From contig OZ345361.1 in the NCBI GenBank assembly GCA_977006965.1, forward strand, positions 1,612,001 through 1,676,000: a stretch of 64,000 nt of DNA, written 5' to 3'. The notes under the pieces were generated by a model. That model was not told the origin of the DNA, ran no database searches, and was given only the letters and a program-made list of their open reading frames with translations. The stretch is from Phymatolithon calcareum. Lineage: Eukaryota; Rhodophyta; Florideophyceae; Hapalidiales. The translations under genes were made by a program, and so were the position numbers. Shown piece after piece: positions 22,314 through 32,163 of this stretch (position 1 is the stretch's first letter; every line of letters begins with the position of its first letter).

Positions 22314-22798
22314 GTTTGACACGATCTTCGGAGCGTACGAAAATGATGTAGAGTTGATTCTCTTGTACATAACTTTAGTTCGGACTTTAAGTCCGCAACT
22401 TGAATGCACTCGAGCCCCGAGCCTCGAAATAACTGCGACTGCCGCTACGTGATGTCCAGACCATAGTTCGAAACTAGCGTCAGACGTTGAGAAGTAAAAG
22501 GCCACATTGTAGATATCTCTTATCTTTTAGATGGACATATACCCAGTGAGATCACGACAGCTAGAGAGCAAAAAACGTCCGAGCCCACATTCAAAGCGCA
22601 AAGAGGCGTCAGAGTCTTTGCCACCAGAACACAAATGCCATCCCCGTCGTTCGTCCAAATCGTCAATCCATGGAGCACATCCTTGACAGGACACTCGAGA
22701 GCACAACTGCATGCCCACAATCAACGACGCTTCTGGTGCGGTCGACCCCATTTTGCACGTGATCGTACCCAATTCAAGGGCCGTTTAAGTCCTTGGTG
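22314..22798. other. Convergent intergenic region, nothing recognised
   Basis: Between the 3' ends of the CBM48-SPRY and ARL2 genes. Frames here are short and without motifs. Confidence 0.4.
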
Positions 22799-23389
22799 TC
22801 ACTCTGCCATGAAAATTCGTGACCCAATATCCGAAACCAGCCAGTTCATGCTCGCAATCAACGGTTCTTCTGCCTCTGTCGACGCGTTTCCTTCCACGGC
22901 AGCGATAGCCGAGCACGCAGCTACCTGCCAATGTCTATTCTTGCCGACCATTTTGTTAAGACCAAGATGGTCCGCAATCTTCTCCCCCGGCAACGCGTCC
23001 GGAAGATCCTGTTTGTTGGCAAGAATAAGCAGAGACGCACCTGCTAAACGCTCTTCACCGAGCAAATTTTCGAGTTCTTGCCTGCAATCTGATAGTCGGC
23101 CAACGTCCGCAGAGTCAACCACCCAAATGATGCCGTCTGTCTGCTCGAAGTAATTGCGCCAATATGCACGGATAGTTTGTTGGCCACCAACGTCCCAAAT
23201 ATTTAGACGGTATTCTCCAAATTGCATGGTGCTGATATCGAAACCTAGGGTGGGAGATACGGTATTCACATCATCGCCTTTTAGTTTCTTGACGACCGTT
23301 GTTTTACCAGCATTGTCCAATCCTAGCACCAGAATTCTCAATTCCAGTTCCTTCTGCTTCACTTTTCGCAGAATCGACATCAGTCCCAT
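22799..23389 (-). CDS. ARL2: ADP-ribosylation factor-like GTPase ARL2 (196 aa)
   Basis: Small GTPase acting with tubulin cofactors and with PDE-delta-type lipid-cargo carriers (family knowledge). It has Gly2, P-loop GLDNAGKT (23-30), SPTLGF in switch I (45-50), WDVGGQ (65-70) and NKQD (124-127). The ARL2 signatures WRNYFEQTDG, IIWVVDSAD and the end motif DIGSRIF are clear, and length is close to the usual 184 aa with a short insertion near residue 165. No intron is seen. The start codon at 23389 gives the standard MGL N-terminus. Confidence 0.95.
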   Translation of the reverse strand: MGLMSILRKVKQKELELRILVLGLDNAGKTTVVKKLKGDDVNTVSPTLGFDISTMQFGEYRLNIWDVGGQQTIRAYWRNYFEQTDGIIWVVDSADVGRLSDCRQELENLLGEERLAGASLLILANKQDLPDALPGEKIADHLGLNKMVGKNRHWQVAACSAIAAVEGNASTEAEEPLIASMNWLVSDIGSRIFMAE

Positions 23390-23947
23390 GATTCGCGGTA
23401 GGGGCCCAGCCTATGGCAGCACCGCGATGGAAATCTGAAACCTGTCGATGAGACACAGCCAGAAGTTTGGACGTATGTGCGATCCGATGATCAGCCGAGC
23501 AGCGGAGGAAATCGGAAGCGGGACTAAACAGATGTTAGGCCCACAACGTTTCGTTCCGCAGCGACTGTAATCGCCGAGATATTGAGAGAAGAAAGAATGC
23601 AAGGATTGCACTGTACAAAGCAATCCTTTAATGACGGTGCCTTGGTCCAGTCCTCATGCAGATGCGACAAACATGAAATTGAAGCAAGGGTAACTTGGCA
23701 GAACAAAAATGCCTTTTTGAAGCGAGTTGGAAGGCTGCAGATCGTGAAGCAAAATATCAGTTATTTTCAATGGGTCCTTGAAAATTTCATGCATATTCAA
23801 ATGGGTTCCCATATCATAGCGTCATAGCGCAGAGACACTGGTTTTGGTCAAGAGCACACATTCCCTTGCCGCTGCAGTTCTAGGGACGTCGCTTCGGTTC
23901 TCCTGTCGCGCTACTGTACTTGCTGATGTGAACAGCCTACAGAAGCG
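23390..23947. other. Intergenic region between ARL2 and CCDC12, nothing recognised
   Basis: Divergent genes, 558 bp. No conserved element is visible apart from presumed promoters. Confidence 0.4.
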
Positions 23948-24428
23948 ATGCCTGGGAATGATGAGCTAATGAAAAAACTGAAGTTCAGAAACTACTCACC
24001 GCGGACTGAGGATTTGAAGAAATGTACGTGGAGTAGAAATCACGAAGAAGTTGAGGGGCTGAAACTATGGATCAAGTCTAACATTCGACCTTATCTTTTG
24101 TTAATGTTTGTTCCTGTCTTCAGACGTAGAAGAAACTGGTGCTGTTGATGATGAACTTCAAAAAAGGATTGAAGAGCAAAAGGCAGTCATAGATGCAGCC
24201 AACGCGAAGTTTTCCGACCCATCCACAGATTTAGAAAACATGGCTCCCAAGAAAGCAAATTGGGACTTGAAGAGGCAATTGGCTCCAAAACTGGAGAGGC
24301 TCCAGAAGAAAACTCAGAAGAGTTTACTCGAAATTGTGCGGGAAAGAGCTGTACAGGGCGGCACTGGTCAGCAGCTCGCTTCTGCGGTGGCGCATGCCCC
24401 CGACGCATTGTCTGATGAGGACGATTAG
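23948..24428 (+). CDS. CCDC12: CCDC12/cwf18-type spliceosome-associated protein, one intron (126 aa)
   Basis: Exons 23948-24023 and 24124-24428 are joined across a 100-bp intron (GTACGT donor at 24024, TGTCTTCAG acceptor ending 24123). The spliced frame gives LKFRNYSPRTEDLKK at residues 10-24, the family hallmark, and later APKKANWDLKRQLAPKLERLQKKTQKSLLEIVRER-type sequence (about residues 68-102), matching the APRKPDWDLKRD region of human CCDC12. The protein belongs to the catalytically active spliceosome (Prp19-associated proteins). The N-terminus is shorter than in animals; a further upstream exon cannot be excluded. Confidence 0.85.
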
Positions 24429-24568
24429 GGGTTCAGTGCTTTAGATTGCAATAAGCCTTTTAACTGTAGTCGCAGAGGCTACATCCGACTTCTCAGTCCT
24501 GTTTACTAAAATAAGTCATCAGTGATCACCGCGCTTCCACAGAAACCCCTAGAAAAGAGTGAATTAAC

Positions 24569-25151
24569 TTATTTCGCCTTTCCAAGGGCCTTAGCCTTGA
24601 GCATACCGCGGAGCTTGAGCGCCCGGTTCTTGCGTTCCTTTCGCTGCTTACGTGACCCAGTACCAGTCTCAGCCATTCCCGCACGCACCAATCGGTACTT
24701 CGGTTCGAATTTCTTTGCAGCGGTAATATTGTCGTATATCACGCCGAAGCCCGTGCTCTTACCACCTCCAAAGTGTGTAGAGAAACCGAAAAGAAAGATG
24801 GTTGCAGGGTCGGACACCTTGTACATCTTCGTCAGCTTTTCCGCCAGCTCAGCCTTCGGCACATTTGCACGTCCGGGATGGAGCACATCAATCACCTGCA
24901 ACAGATTTCGAATAGACAGCGAAACCAGAACGCAAGAAAACACGAAATAGTCAGCATTGACCACAGCGGAGAAGTAAAACTCCGCTCCCCTTCGCCCGAT
25001 GGCCTCAATGCAAACACGGACTTGCAACCAAATCGCGTAGGGGAGCGACCGCGCGGCACATCGCTGCTTAGCTTACAAATTGCTTGCGCTCCAGTAGTCG
25101 GTTTGTGAGGAACTTCCTCGTGCGGATCGTGCAGGATTTCGAATCCCCCAT
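24569..25151 (-). CDS. RPS24: 40S ribosomal protein eS24, one intron (133 aa)
   Basis: Exon 1 is 25151-25077 (25 codons, [14 protein letters not shown]...) and exon 2 is 24895-24569 (stop included). The intron is 24896-25076, with donor GTAAGC and acceptor TGTTGCAG. The spliced product contains [17 protein letters not shown] across the junction, [20 protein letters not shown] and [11 protein letters not shown], diagnostic of eS24, at the usual length of about 130 aa. It is convergent with CCDC12 (140 bp apart) and divergent from the phosducin-like gene. Confidence 0.97.
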
Positions 25152-25545
25152 GGTGACTCCCACTTCGCTCTGCAGAACTGAGACTGGAGCAACTGCTTGT
25201 GGTGGTGAGAAATCTCGGTGCGAAAAATTCACCACGGCTTGGCGGATCACTCAACACCAAGACTACACAGCAAGCAGACGCATTGCAAGTATGATCGAAA
25301 GGTCCCGCCGGCGACGCCAGCTTGGGAAATTGTCATACCTACGAATACACGTGTGCATTCCTAAAATTTTCACAATTTACAGTCATAGTGCAGTGCAAGA
25401 AATAGTGCTTCAAGATTGGTTGCTTATCCATTGCGCAAACAGAGTGAACAACTTCGTCCAGCCTGAACCAGCACCAGCACTAGCACCGCGTTAAAGCTCT
25501 GCCCAACCTTTTATCAGCGCTTTTGCTGCGCTTCAGCGACGAGGT
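25152..25545. promoter_or_regulatory. Bidirectional promoter region RPS24 / phosducin-like gene
   Basis: 394 bp separate the two divergent start codons. No gene is seen; presumed shared promoter. CCAGCACCAGCACTAGCACC at about 25468-25487 is a short tandem motif. Confidence 0.4.
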
Positions 25546-26343
25546 ATGGCGTCCCTGGGCACCGGCGGGAAAAAAGAGTCCACGGAATGGGACGACATTC
25601 TAAAATCGAAGGGAATCATTCCCGAAAAGTCTGAAGAAGAGCTTGCACAAGAGGCTCTCACAAAGGTTGTTGAAGAAACCATTGAGCGCTTCGACCCTCA
25701 TGAAAACAAGGACGTTGATGAACTGGACGAAGACCTGGAAGAAGCAGACTCTGACGAAGAACGAATTCTGGAGCAATATCGTGAAAGAAGGATTATGCAA
25801 ATGAAAGCTGAAGCTCTGATTCCGCGTTTCGGTCCTGGTGTCCGGTTCGTACCAGCGGTAGATTGGAAGCGAGAGGTCACTGAAGCCGGAGAGTCTATCT
25901 TCGTTGTTGTCCATCTGGTAAGCACCGAATTTTGGTTTAGGATTGACACCTTTTGATCTTCCTCTACTTTCCTAACATTTTTTCGTCCTGATTATACTGC
26001 GTGTTCTCCTGAATATGAACTTCAGTTTCAGCAAGGTATTGAGGGATGCAAACTGATGGACGCGCGCCTTCTCGGCTTGTCTGAGAAATTTCCGCATACA
26101 AAATTTGTGAAGTGCAAAGCATCAGATGCCATCAAGAACTATCCAGATTCTCGCTGTCCCACACTGCTGGTGTATAACGCTGGAAAAGTCTTGAAACAGT
26201 TCGTTGGACTTAACGCCTTCGCTGGGACCAAGACTTCTGAAGCAGATGTGGAGTGGGCTTTGAGCACAACAGGAGCGGTCAAGACTGACATGGTCGGTCC
26301 TCCAGGCGATGATTCGAGGAGGTTCAATCTTACAAGGATATGA
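25546..26343 (+). CDS. PDCL3: Phosducin-like protein PDCL3/PLP2, one intron (229 aa)
   Basis: Cochaperone of the CCT chaperonin for actin/tubulin folding (family knowledge). Exons 25546-25917 and 26026-26343; donor GTAAGC at 25918, acceptor CTTCAG ending 26025. A second AG six bases further would delete two residues; homology favours the first, giving VVHLFQQGIEGC, equivalent to ILHLYKQGIPLC in animals. The N-terminal TEWDDILKSKGIIP motif, acidic helix (about 55-70), YRERR and VTEAGE match PLP2. The C-terminal thioredoxin-like half includes NYPDSRCPTLLVYNAGKV and lacks a CXXC site, as expected. Confidence 0.93.
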
Positions 26344-26588
26344 CACACTGTCGAAAGTTCTGTCAGTTTGATGCCAGATTAGACTGCCCTATTGTCGATT
26401 AGTGCAGGGCCAAGTTGGACCGACGGCAGGGGCAAGCAGGTGCCTTTCGACAACCACGCTCTGTTCTTTGATCCTAGGCAAAATTAAAAACTGCTGCCGG
26501 GCGGGCATCACATAAGGTTAAATTACGCGCTGCAACCCGCTGCAAAAATACCATCAAGTCATCTTGCGCAAAGCAAGATCCTATTCTG

Positions 26589-29548
26589 ATGTCCGTCACA
26601 GGAAAGGTATTTGTGAGACGCAATCGTCGTGGCAATGTTCAGTTAATTGCTCGTGAACATTACCTTCGCGATGATCTAGCTTGTGGTGCTGCGCAATGTC
26701 CCTCCTGCCCTGTACGTACTTTCTTTTTTGTGTGAATCTCATTGATTTATGAGGTTGAGGCATTTTTACTCTGTTGCGACAGGACATAACTAACCACATT
26801 TATTTCCTGCTTGCATTCGGTCCTGTTTAGAAAGAAAGCTTTGGGGCTGCTACCGGTCGTGTAGGCCCAACAGAAAAGGTGTACATCCCAGATGCAGACG
26901 CAGTGCTTCGTCAAATCGATATCTTTGAAAAGGGTGGGAGCGTACTTTCCAACATCCTATTCCTGCAAAGTGTTCTACGAACGATTCGGGGTCGATCTTC
27001 CGAAGTCTACGACCGCGTTCGCGAATTGCTGGTCTCCCCTCCGGACGACCTCCGTACGGCCATTTTCTCCAACGAACATCGAAGGGAGACCTACCTTGAA
27101 CGCACCCTGGCTGGGGAGGCGGAGGACAAGTACAATGCGCGCCTGTTGACACACGCCGTTCAGTGGCTGAACGCACATTGGAAGAGTCATGGTACCACTG
27201 CTGTGCTTCTTGTGGATAATGCTCGCAGTGTGTACCCAATTGAAGATGTGCCAATCGTCACCGTCAAATCCGTCGTGGAAAACAAAGCTGCCCTCCTTGA
27301 AATTTACGCGGAGTACGAAGAAGACGAGGCCATGGATGTCGACGAAGGTCCCGCAGCGACCAAGCGACCTCGTTTTCTTTTCCCAGATTACCTTCCCGAG
27401 CGCAAAGCGAGAGCTGGAGTGAAGGCGGGACGTTATTTTCAGGGCACGTTTCGTCCCAGTATGTACAACGTGCAGGAGGCATGCGCGTCAGTTGCGATGG
27501 ATCCCAAAGATCGCTCGAAGATGACCAAGGTTTTGCTCATCGGGAGAGAGAAGCAGAATCGTGCTATTGATGGAGATATTGTCATTATCGAAATTTTGCC
27601 TAAGTCGGAATGGAGAGGCACCTCGAATTTGGCAGTGACACAGGATGATTTGCAGGAGGAAAGTGATGACGACGATACTGCTGCTGACGATGTTATACCT
27701 GAAAAGGGGCAGCGGACTGCTGAGGAAATTGTACCTAACGGAAAAGTTATTGCTATTGCGAAGCGCAACTGGCGGCCATATTGCGGCACAATAAGCGGCG
27801 AAAGTTTCCGTGGTGGAGAAAGCGCTTTGTTTGTACCCATTGACCGCAGCGTGCCTAAAATTAGGATCCGTTCGCGCAGAATCAAAGAACATCTGGGAAA
27901 GCGACTGATTGTTGTCGTCGATAAGTGGAGCCGCTCGTCGGCGCATCCGGGCGGTCATATTGTGCGCGAAGTTGGCGCAAGCGGTGACAAGGAAGCAGAG
28001 ACTGAGGTAATTCTTATTGAGAATGGGATTCCGACCAGAAAGTTTTCTAAGGCGGCAATGGCGTGTCTACCTGATGAAAACTGGGTAGTCACGGAAGAGC
28101 ACGTGAAAACGCGATGGGACTTCCGCGACATGGATATTTGCAGTGTAGATCCACCGGGCTGCACAGATATCGATGATGCTTTGCACTTCCGTCGTATCAA
28201 TGATTCTGAAATTGAGGTTGGAGTGCACATTGCGGACGTGACTGCCTTTGTTGCGCATGACTCTCCGTTGGACAAAGAAGCTGCGGAACGCGGTTGTACA
28301 GTGTATCTTGTTGATCGGAGAATTGAGATGCTTCCGTCGCTGCTGTCCAGCAAGCTATGCTCATTGCGCTCAAACGTTGAGCGCCTCGCCTTTTCTGCAA
28401 TTATGACGCTAGATAACGACGGAAATGTGCTGAGCAGTAAGTATGGACGTTCTGTGATCAATTCGAAAGCTTCTCTAACGTACCAGCAAGCGCAAGAACG
28501 CATCGATGCCGCACGGAAGGTGTTGGGTGGTGATGAATCATCTATCGATAACGTAACTCGCAGTTTACTGGGGCTGGCAGGTGTCGCGAAAAAACTGCGG
28601 AAACGGCGTATGGCAGCCGGTGCATTGATTTTGGCTTCTCCTGAAGTCAAGTTCAAAATTTCCGAAGTTACTGATGAAATCACCGATGTGCATCTGTACA
28701 AGGTTCGGGAAACGAACAGAATGGTTGAAGAATTTATGCTTCTTGCAAACGTCGTCGTGGCAGAGAAGACCCTACGCCAATTCCCTCAGTGCGCAATGCT
28801 GCGGCGACATCCAAGGCCGTCGGAAGAAATGTTTGAACCTCTGCTGCGCGCTGCAAAGGCGGCTGGTTTTGAGATTGATGTGTCAAACAGCCGCAAGCTG
28901 AATGACTCCTTGTCGAAGCTGGACGCTGAAGCAAAGGCGAACGGTGACGACTATCTGGGTACTTTGTTGCGAATTATTGCCACGCGTTCAATGACTCAAG
29001 CCGTCTATTTTTCATCTGGAGAGGTTTCTGATCCTGAGTATCTGCATTACGGGCTGGCGTCGCCTGTATATACCCATTTCACGTCTCCAATTCGGCGATA
29101 TGCGGATGTGCTGGTCCATCGCCTTTTGTCAGCATGCCTAGGATTTTCATCCCTGCCCATGTCACTCCAAAACTCGAAGCGAATGAACCAACTGGCCGAT
29201 GTGATCAATCAGAGACATCGGTGTGCCCAGTTTGCGTCCAGGGCGTCTTCTGTGTTGCACACAGTGCTTTTATTCAAGAATAAGACGTTACGGGAACCTG
29301 CTCGTATCACCAAACTGCTTGGAAATGGATTTGTGGTACTTGTGCCCAAATATGGTGTTGAAGGAATTGTGCATATCGATGATGAATTGAAGCCGGTTGT
29401 GGACGAGGACATGCAGAAAATGAAGCTTGCTAATGGGCAGGAGTACAAAGTTCTGGGGACGGTTCGAGTGCAGATTCGAGTGGATTCTAAACCTGAACGA
29501 CAAGATAGGGTGATTTACGAGATTGCGGAAGACGAAATGGAGCAGTAG
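26589..29548 (+). CDS. DIS3: Exosome nuclease DIS3/Rrp44, one intron (946 aa)
   Basis: 3'-5' exoribonuclease of the RNA exosome. Exon 1 26589-26711 (41 codons) and exon 2 26831-29548, intron 119 bp (GTACGT donor, TTTAG acceptor). Exon 1 contains the CR3-type segment REHYLRDDLAC...C..C. A PIN fold follows (about 57-190), two cold-shock domains (about 230-430), the RNB domain with SVDPPGCTDIDDALH (Asp481, Asp487, Asp489, Asp490 intact), and a C-terminal S1 domain. Of the four acidic PIN residues known in yeast (D91, E120, D171, D198), only the first looks kept (Asp62); by my alignment the others are Thr, Asn and Ala. Its 3' end is duplicated at 51.32 kb. It ends 101 bp from the convergent M- gene. 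Confidence 0.95.
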
Positions 29549-29649
29549 GAGTGAAGTACCTCGGAACTTACTGCTTATTTGCACTAGTAAAGCTGTACTT
29601 TTTTCTCAGTTCACCAAGTTTCAGTGATGGGACGGTTCGTACGTGCGAT

Positions 29650-31194
29650 CTACTCCCCTCTTCTGTCGTCCACTGCTTGTGGAATTCGGTTGTTTGATAA
29701 TGGCCCAGCTCCTGAGAATGACAAATCTTCGAGCTGATTGATGAATAGCTCCGGCCATCTCTCCTCGCGTTGATAGACCATGCCGTGATTGCGAGAATCA
29801 ATTTCGCGAATCTTTTGCAGTAGCTCTCCTGGAGCAATTGGAATTGAGATATTTCTTGTTCTCAGATTGACCTGCGATCCCAACAGTGCCAGTGTGAATA
29901 GAATGAGCAAAACGCAAACGGACCCAGCAGCGAAAAACACATTTAAAGTTGCAAGCTTTGTGTCGGACTCCACCTCAACCTTCTCAATTGAGCTATTCCC
30001 AGAAACCATTCCGAGCAAGGCCCACAAGATGCGTTCCTTCAGAGAATCCATAAAAATGTTTTCATTTCGACCAAGGAATTCCTTGTATTCAAATAGATTC
30101 GATTCCATTTGCGATACTTGGAACAGAGCAACGTCTCGTGAAGGTATAGACGTGCTCTCCACGCCGAAGAGACTCTTGGAGTACATTCTTGTGGCAGTGT
30201 ACTTGAATTCGGTTTGGTTTTGCAGGTGTTGATTGCCCTGTAAGAAGATGAACACGTCAAGACCCTTCATGGGCTCCATGAAGAAAAAGTAATCGTATTT
30301 GCCCCCCCTGACAGTGCAAGCATGGGGTAGATAAGTGTCATAGTTTGATCGGACAACATTAAATGTGTGCACGATGCAATCCATTGTGTAGTTCCTTGAC
30401 TCAACATACAGTTTGCGCCCCACACCCACTTCCGTGACGTTTCGTGCGATAAAGAAATATGTCGGTACGTTCGCGAATTTGTCAGAAAGTTTCTCAACCT
30501 TTCCTATCCGGAAAATGGCAGGCTCCTTGACGGTTTCATTTCCGTTTGGTGGAAATCGGTCGCATTTGCTGGACGTGGATGAGATTCCGCAAAGGGCGAT
30601 GCGCCGCGAGGTCACATTCTTCATTGTAACAGCTTCCTCCTTTTCTTTCTGAACATTGCGAACCCTCCATTTCAAATTTACAGCCTGCTGCTGCTCGTCA
30701 GAGTAGGAGTAATCTTGAGGGCCCAGAAAGAGTGGAGATAGTTTGGAGGTCGATACCTCCTGTTTCCAAATCGATTCAGCAAGAGCAGTATGTTTTCTTG
30801 AGTCTGTGATATTGGCGACGATGACTTCATAGGCGACCCTAGATCCACTGCCGTACTCCGTGAGAAGAATCGATGAGAGCAAAAATAAATTGACAAGTAG
30901 GAGAACGATGCGCGAAATGTACTTCATTTCAAAACGATAGCAACCAAGGTTGAGGGTTGCATCGGTGCGGTAGGCCATGACCGACGCTGGGGTTAATCGA
31001 CCGATTCGAGAATCGAAGAGAGTTGCAGATTTGCAATCTGTTTCCACGATTTTGTGGCATTTCGATCGAATGAATCGGTTCCAGAGGGGAGCAAATGCAA
31101 GGGAAACAATAAGTTCGAAGAGAATAAACTTGATAGCATTCCAAGCGTTAACCGGGATGGGGAGAATGACTAGGTCGGGCGTGGTTGTGTTCAT
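29650..31194 (-). CDS. M-1: three-TM membrane protein of an unrecognised family (514 aa)
   Basis: Predicted hydrophobic segments at about 20-38, 93-113 and 418-438. The long region between the second and third carries seven N-glycosylation sequons and conserved Cys residues (ALCG, KCDR, DCIV, HACT), so it is probably luminal or extracellular. A short tail contains RWPELF and LSFSG. The family signatures shared with the M+ genes are VNAWNAIKF, IGRLTPA, LLLVNL..L, EYGS, SLFGV and WALLGMVSGNS. The start is the ATG at 31194. It is convergent with DIS3. The function is unknown; a receptor-like surface protein is one possibility. Closest copies are at 51919-53469 and the truncated genes at 43.1-44.2 and 61.9-63.1 kb. 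Confidence 0.8.
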   Translation of the reverse strand: MNTTTPDLVILPIPVNAWNAIKFILFELIVSLAFAPLWNRFIRSKCHKIVETDCKSATLFDSRIGRLTPASVMAYRTDATLNLGCYRFEMKYISRIVLLLVNLFLLSSILLTEYGSGSRVAYEVIVANITDSRKHTALAESIWKQEVSTSKLSPLFLGPQDYSYSDEQQQAVNLKWRVRNVQKEKEEAVTMKNVTSRRIALCGISSTSSKCDRFPPNGNETVKEPAIFRIGKVEKLSDKFANVPTYFFIARNVTEVGVGRKLYVESRNYTMDCIVHTFNVVRSNYDTYLPHACTVRGGKYDYFFFMEPMKGLDVFIFLQGNQHLQNQTEFKYTATRMYSKSLFGVESTSIPSRDVALFQVSQMESNLFEYKEFLGRNENIFMDSLKERILWALLGMVSGNSSIEKVEVESDTKLATLNVFFAAGSVCVLLILFTLALLGSQVNLRTRNISIPIAPGELLQKIREIDSRNHGMVYQREERWPELFINQLEDLSFSGAGPLSNNRIPQAVDDRRGE

Positions 31195-31289
31195 GAAAAG
31201 TTGCCCCTAAAGAACAAGCGTGATGAAGTTCCAGAAAAACAACGAGTAGTAATTTTAACTTGACAGGCTGAAGGTAGACCACAGCCATT

Positions 31290-31998
31290 AGCTGAAATGT
31301 GCACCGAGCTTTTTGGCTGAGAAACTGCTAGTCCTACATCACCCACATATCGAGAGACTCGAGTGCATAGCGCACATGGGTGATCGCATGACTCGCCAGC
31401 CACATATCTAGCTGGCGAACCAAGCACGCGACACGTGGGGGTTGTGCACCGGCTGCGAGGGTTGACATTAGCCCGAGGGCATGATATTCAACCGAGGCGC
31501 AGCCGAGGTCCGAATATCATGGCCTGAGGGCGATTGTCACCCCGAGAGTATGGTGCACAACACGCTTGTCAACCGGCTGAGAAACAAGTGGAAATAAGGA
31601 TTTCGTACGAGTCTCCTATCAAAGCTGCTATGTCATCCCTAGGGATGACATAGAGCAATCAATATTCTATGTCATCCCTACTAGGGATGACATAGAAGCA
31701 ATCAGTTGCAAGAGGAAGCCCATCATCGGCATGTCTACCCCTTCAGCCGGTTGACAAACTGTGCCACCCAGCCGACAGGCACGTTAGCGCTCTAGCCTAC
31801 AAATAGCTAGAGTTCCACCATTCCAATAAACCAAGGAACTAGTCTCCACAGAAACAGATATATACAGTATAGCATTCTCACTCCGATACAGCAAGAAGCA
31901 GAGAAAATGAGTGACACACTCGTGACTGCACGTGACTTTCCCCTTACGCTTACCCCCAAAATATATGTAAGTCGGTGCACATTGGCAATTAATCCACT
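31290..31998. mobile_element. 709-bp TIR element with twin palindromes, ATT target duplication
   Basis: Spacers 2, 3 and 4 read CCATTGCCGC at the equivalent point. Here CCATT and ATTGCCGC are separated by 709 bp, so ATT (31287-31289 / 31999-32001) is the target duplication. The ends share AATGTGCACCGA in inverted orientation, offset by about 8 nt. Inside are two near-identical perfect palindromes, 31628-31653 and 31667-31695 (arm CTATGTCATCCCT), and a nested stem around 31478-31522 (ATGATATTC ... GAATATCAT). There is no protein-coding potential. Confidence 0.75.
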
Positions 31999-32015
31999 AT
32001 TGCCGCTGTCATCGA

Positions 32016-32163
32016 TACTGTAATTCAAGCAAAGTAATCATCACTCGGTCATCCCAGTGGAAACTAATTTTGCATGCACGAACATATTATGTTATGTTCG
32101 TGCATGCAAAATTAGTTTCCACTGGGATGACCGAGTGATGATTACTTTGCTTGAATTACAGTA
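32016..32163. repeat. Perfect 71-bp inverted repeat with 6-nt loop
   Basis: Arms 32016-32086 and 32093-32163 are exact reverse complements with loop TTATGT. The other spacers carry only the right-arm sequence in single copy (about 44322-44390, 53580-53648, 63210-63277), so the left arm was made by local inverted duplication in spacer 1. Confidence 0.9.

Noticed and set aside
27955-28701. 248-codon open frame antisense to DIS3
   Set aside because: Opposite the conserved RNB domain; a shadow of its codon use.
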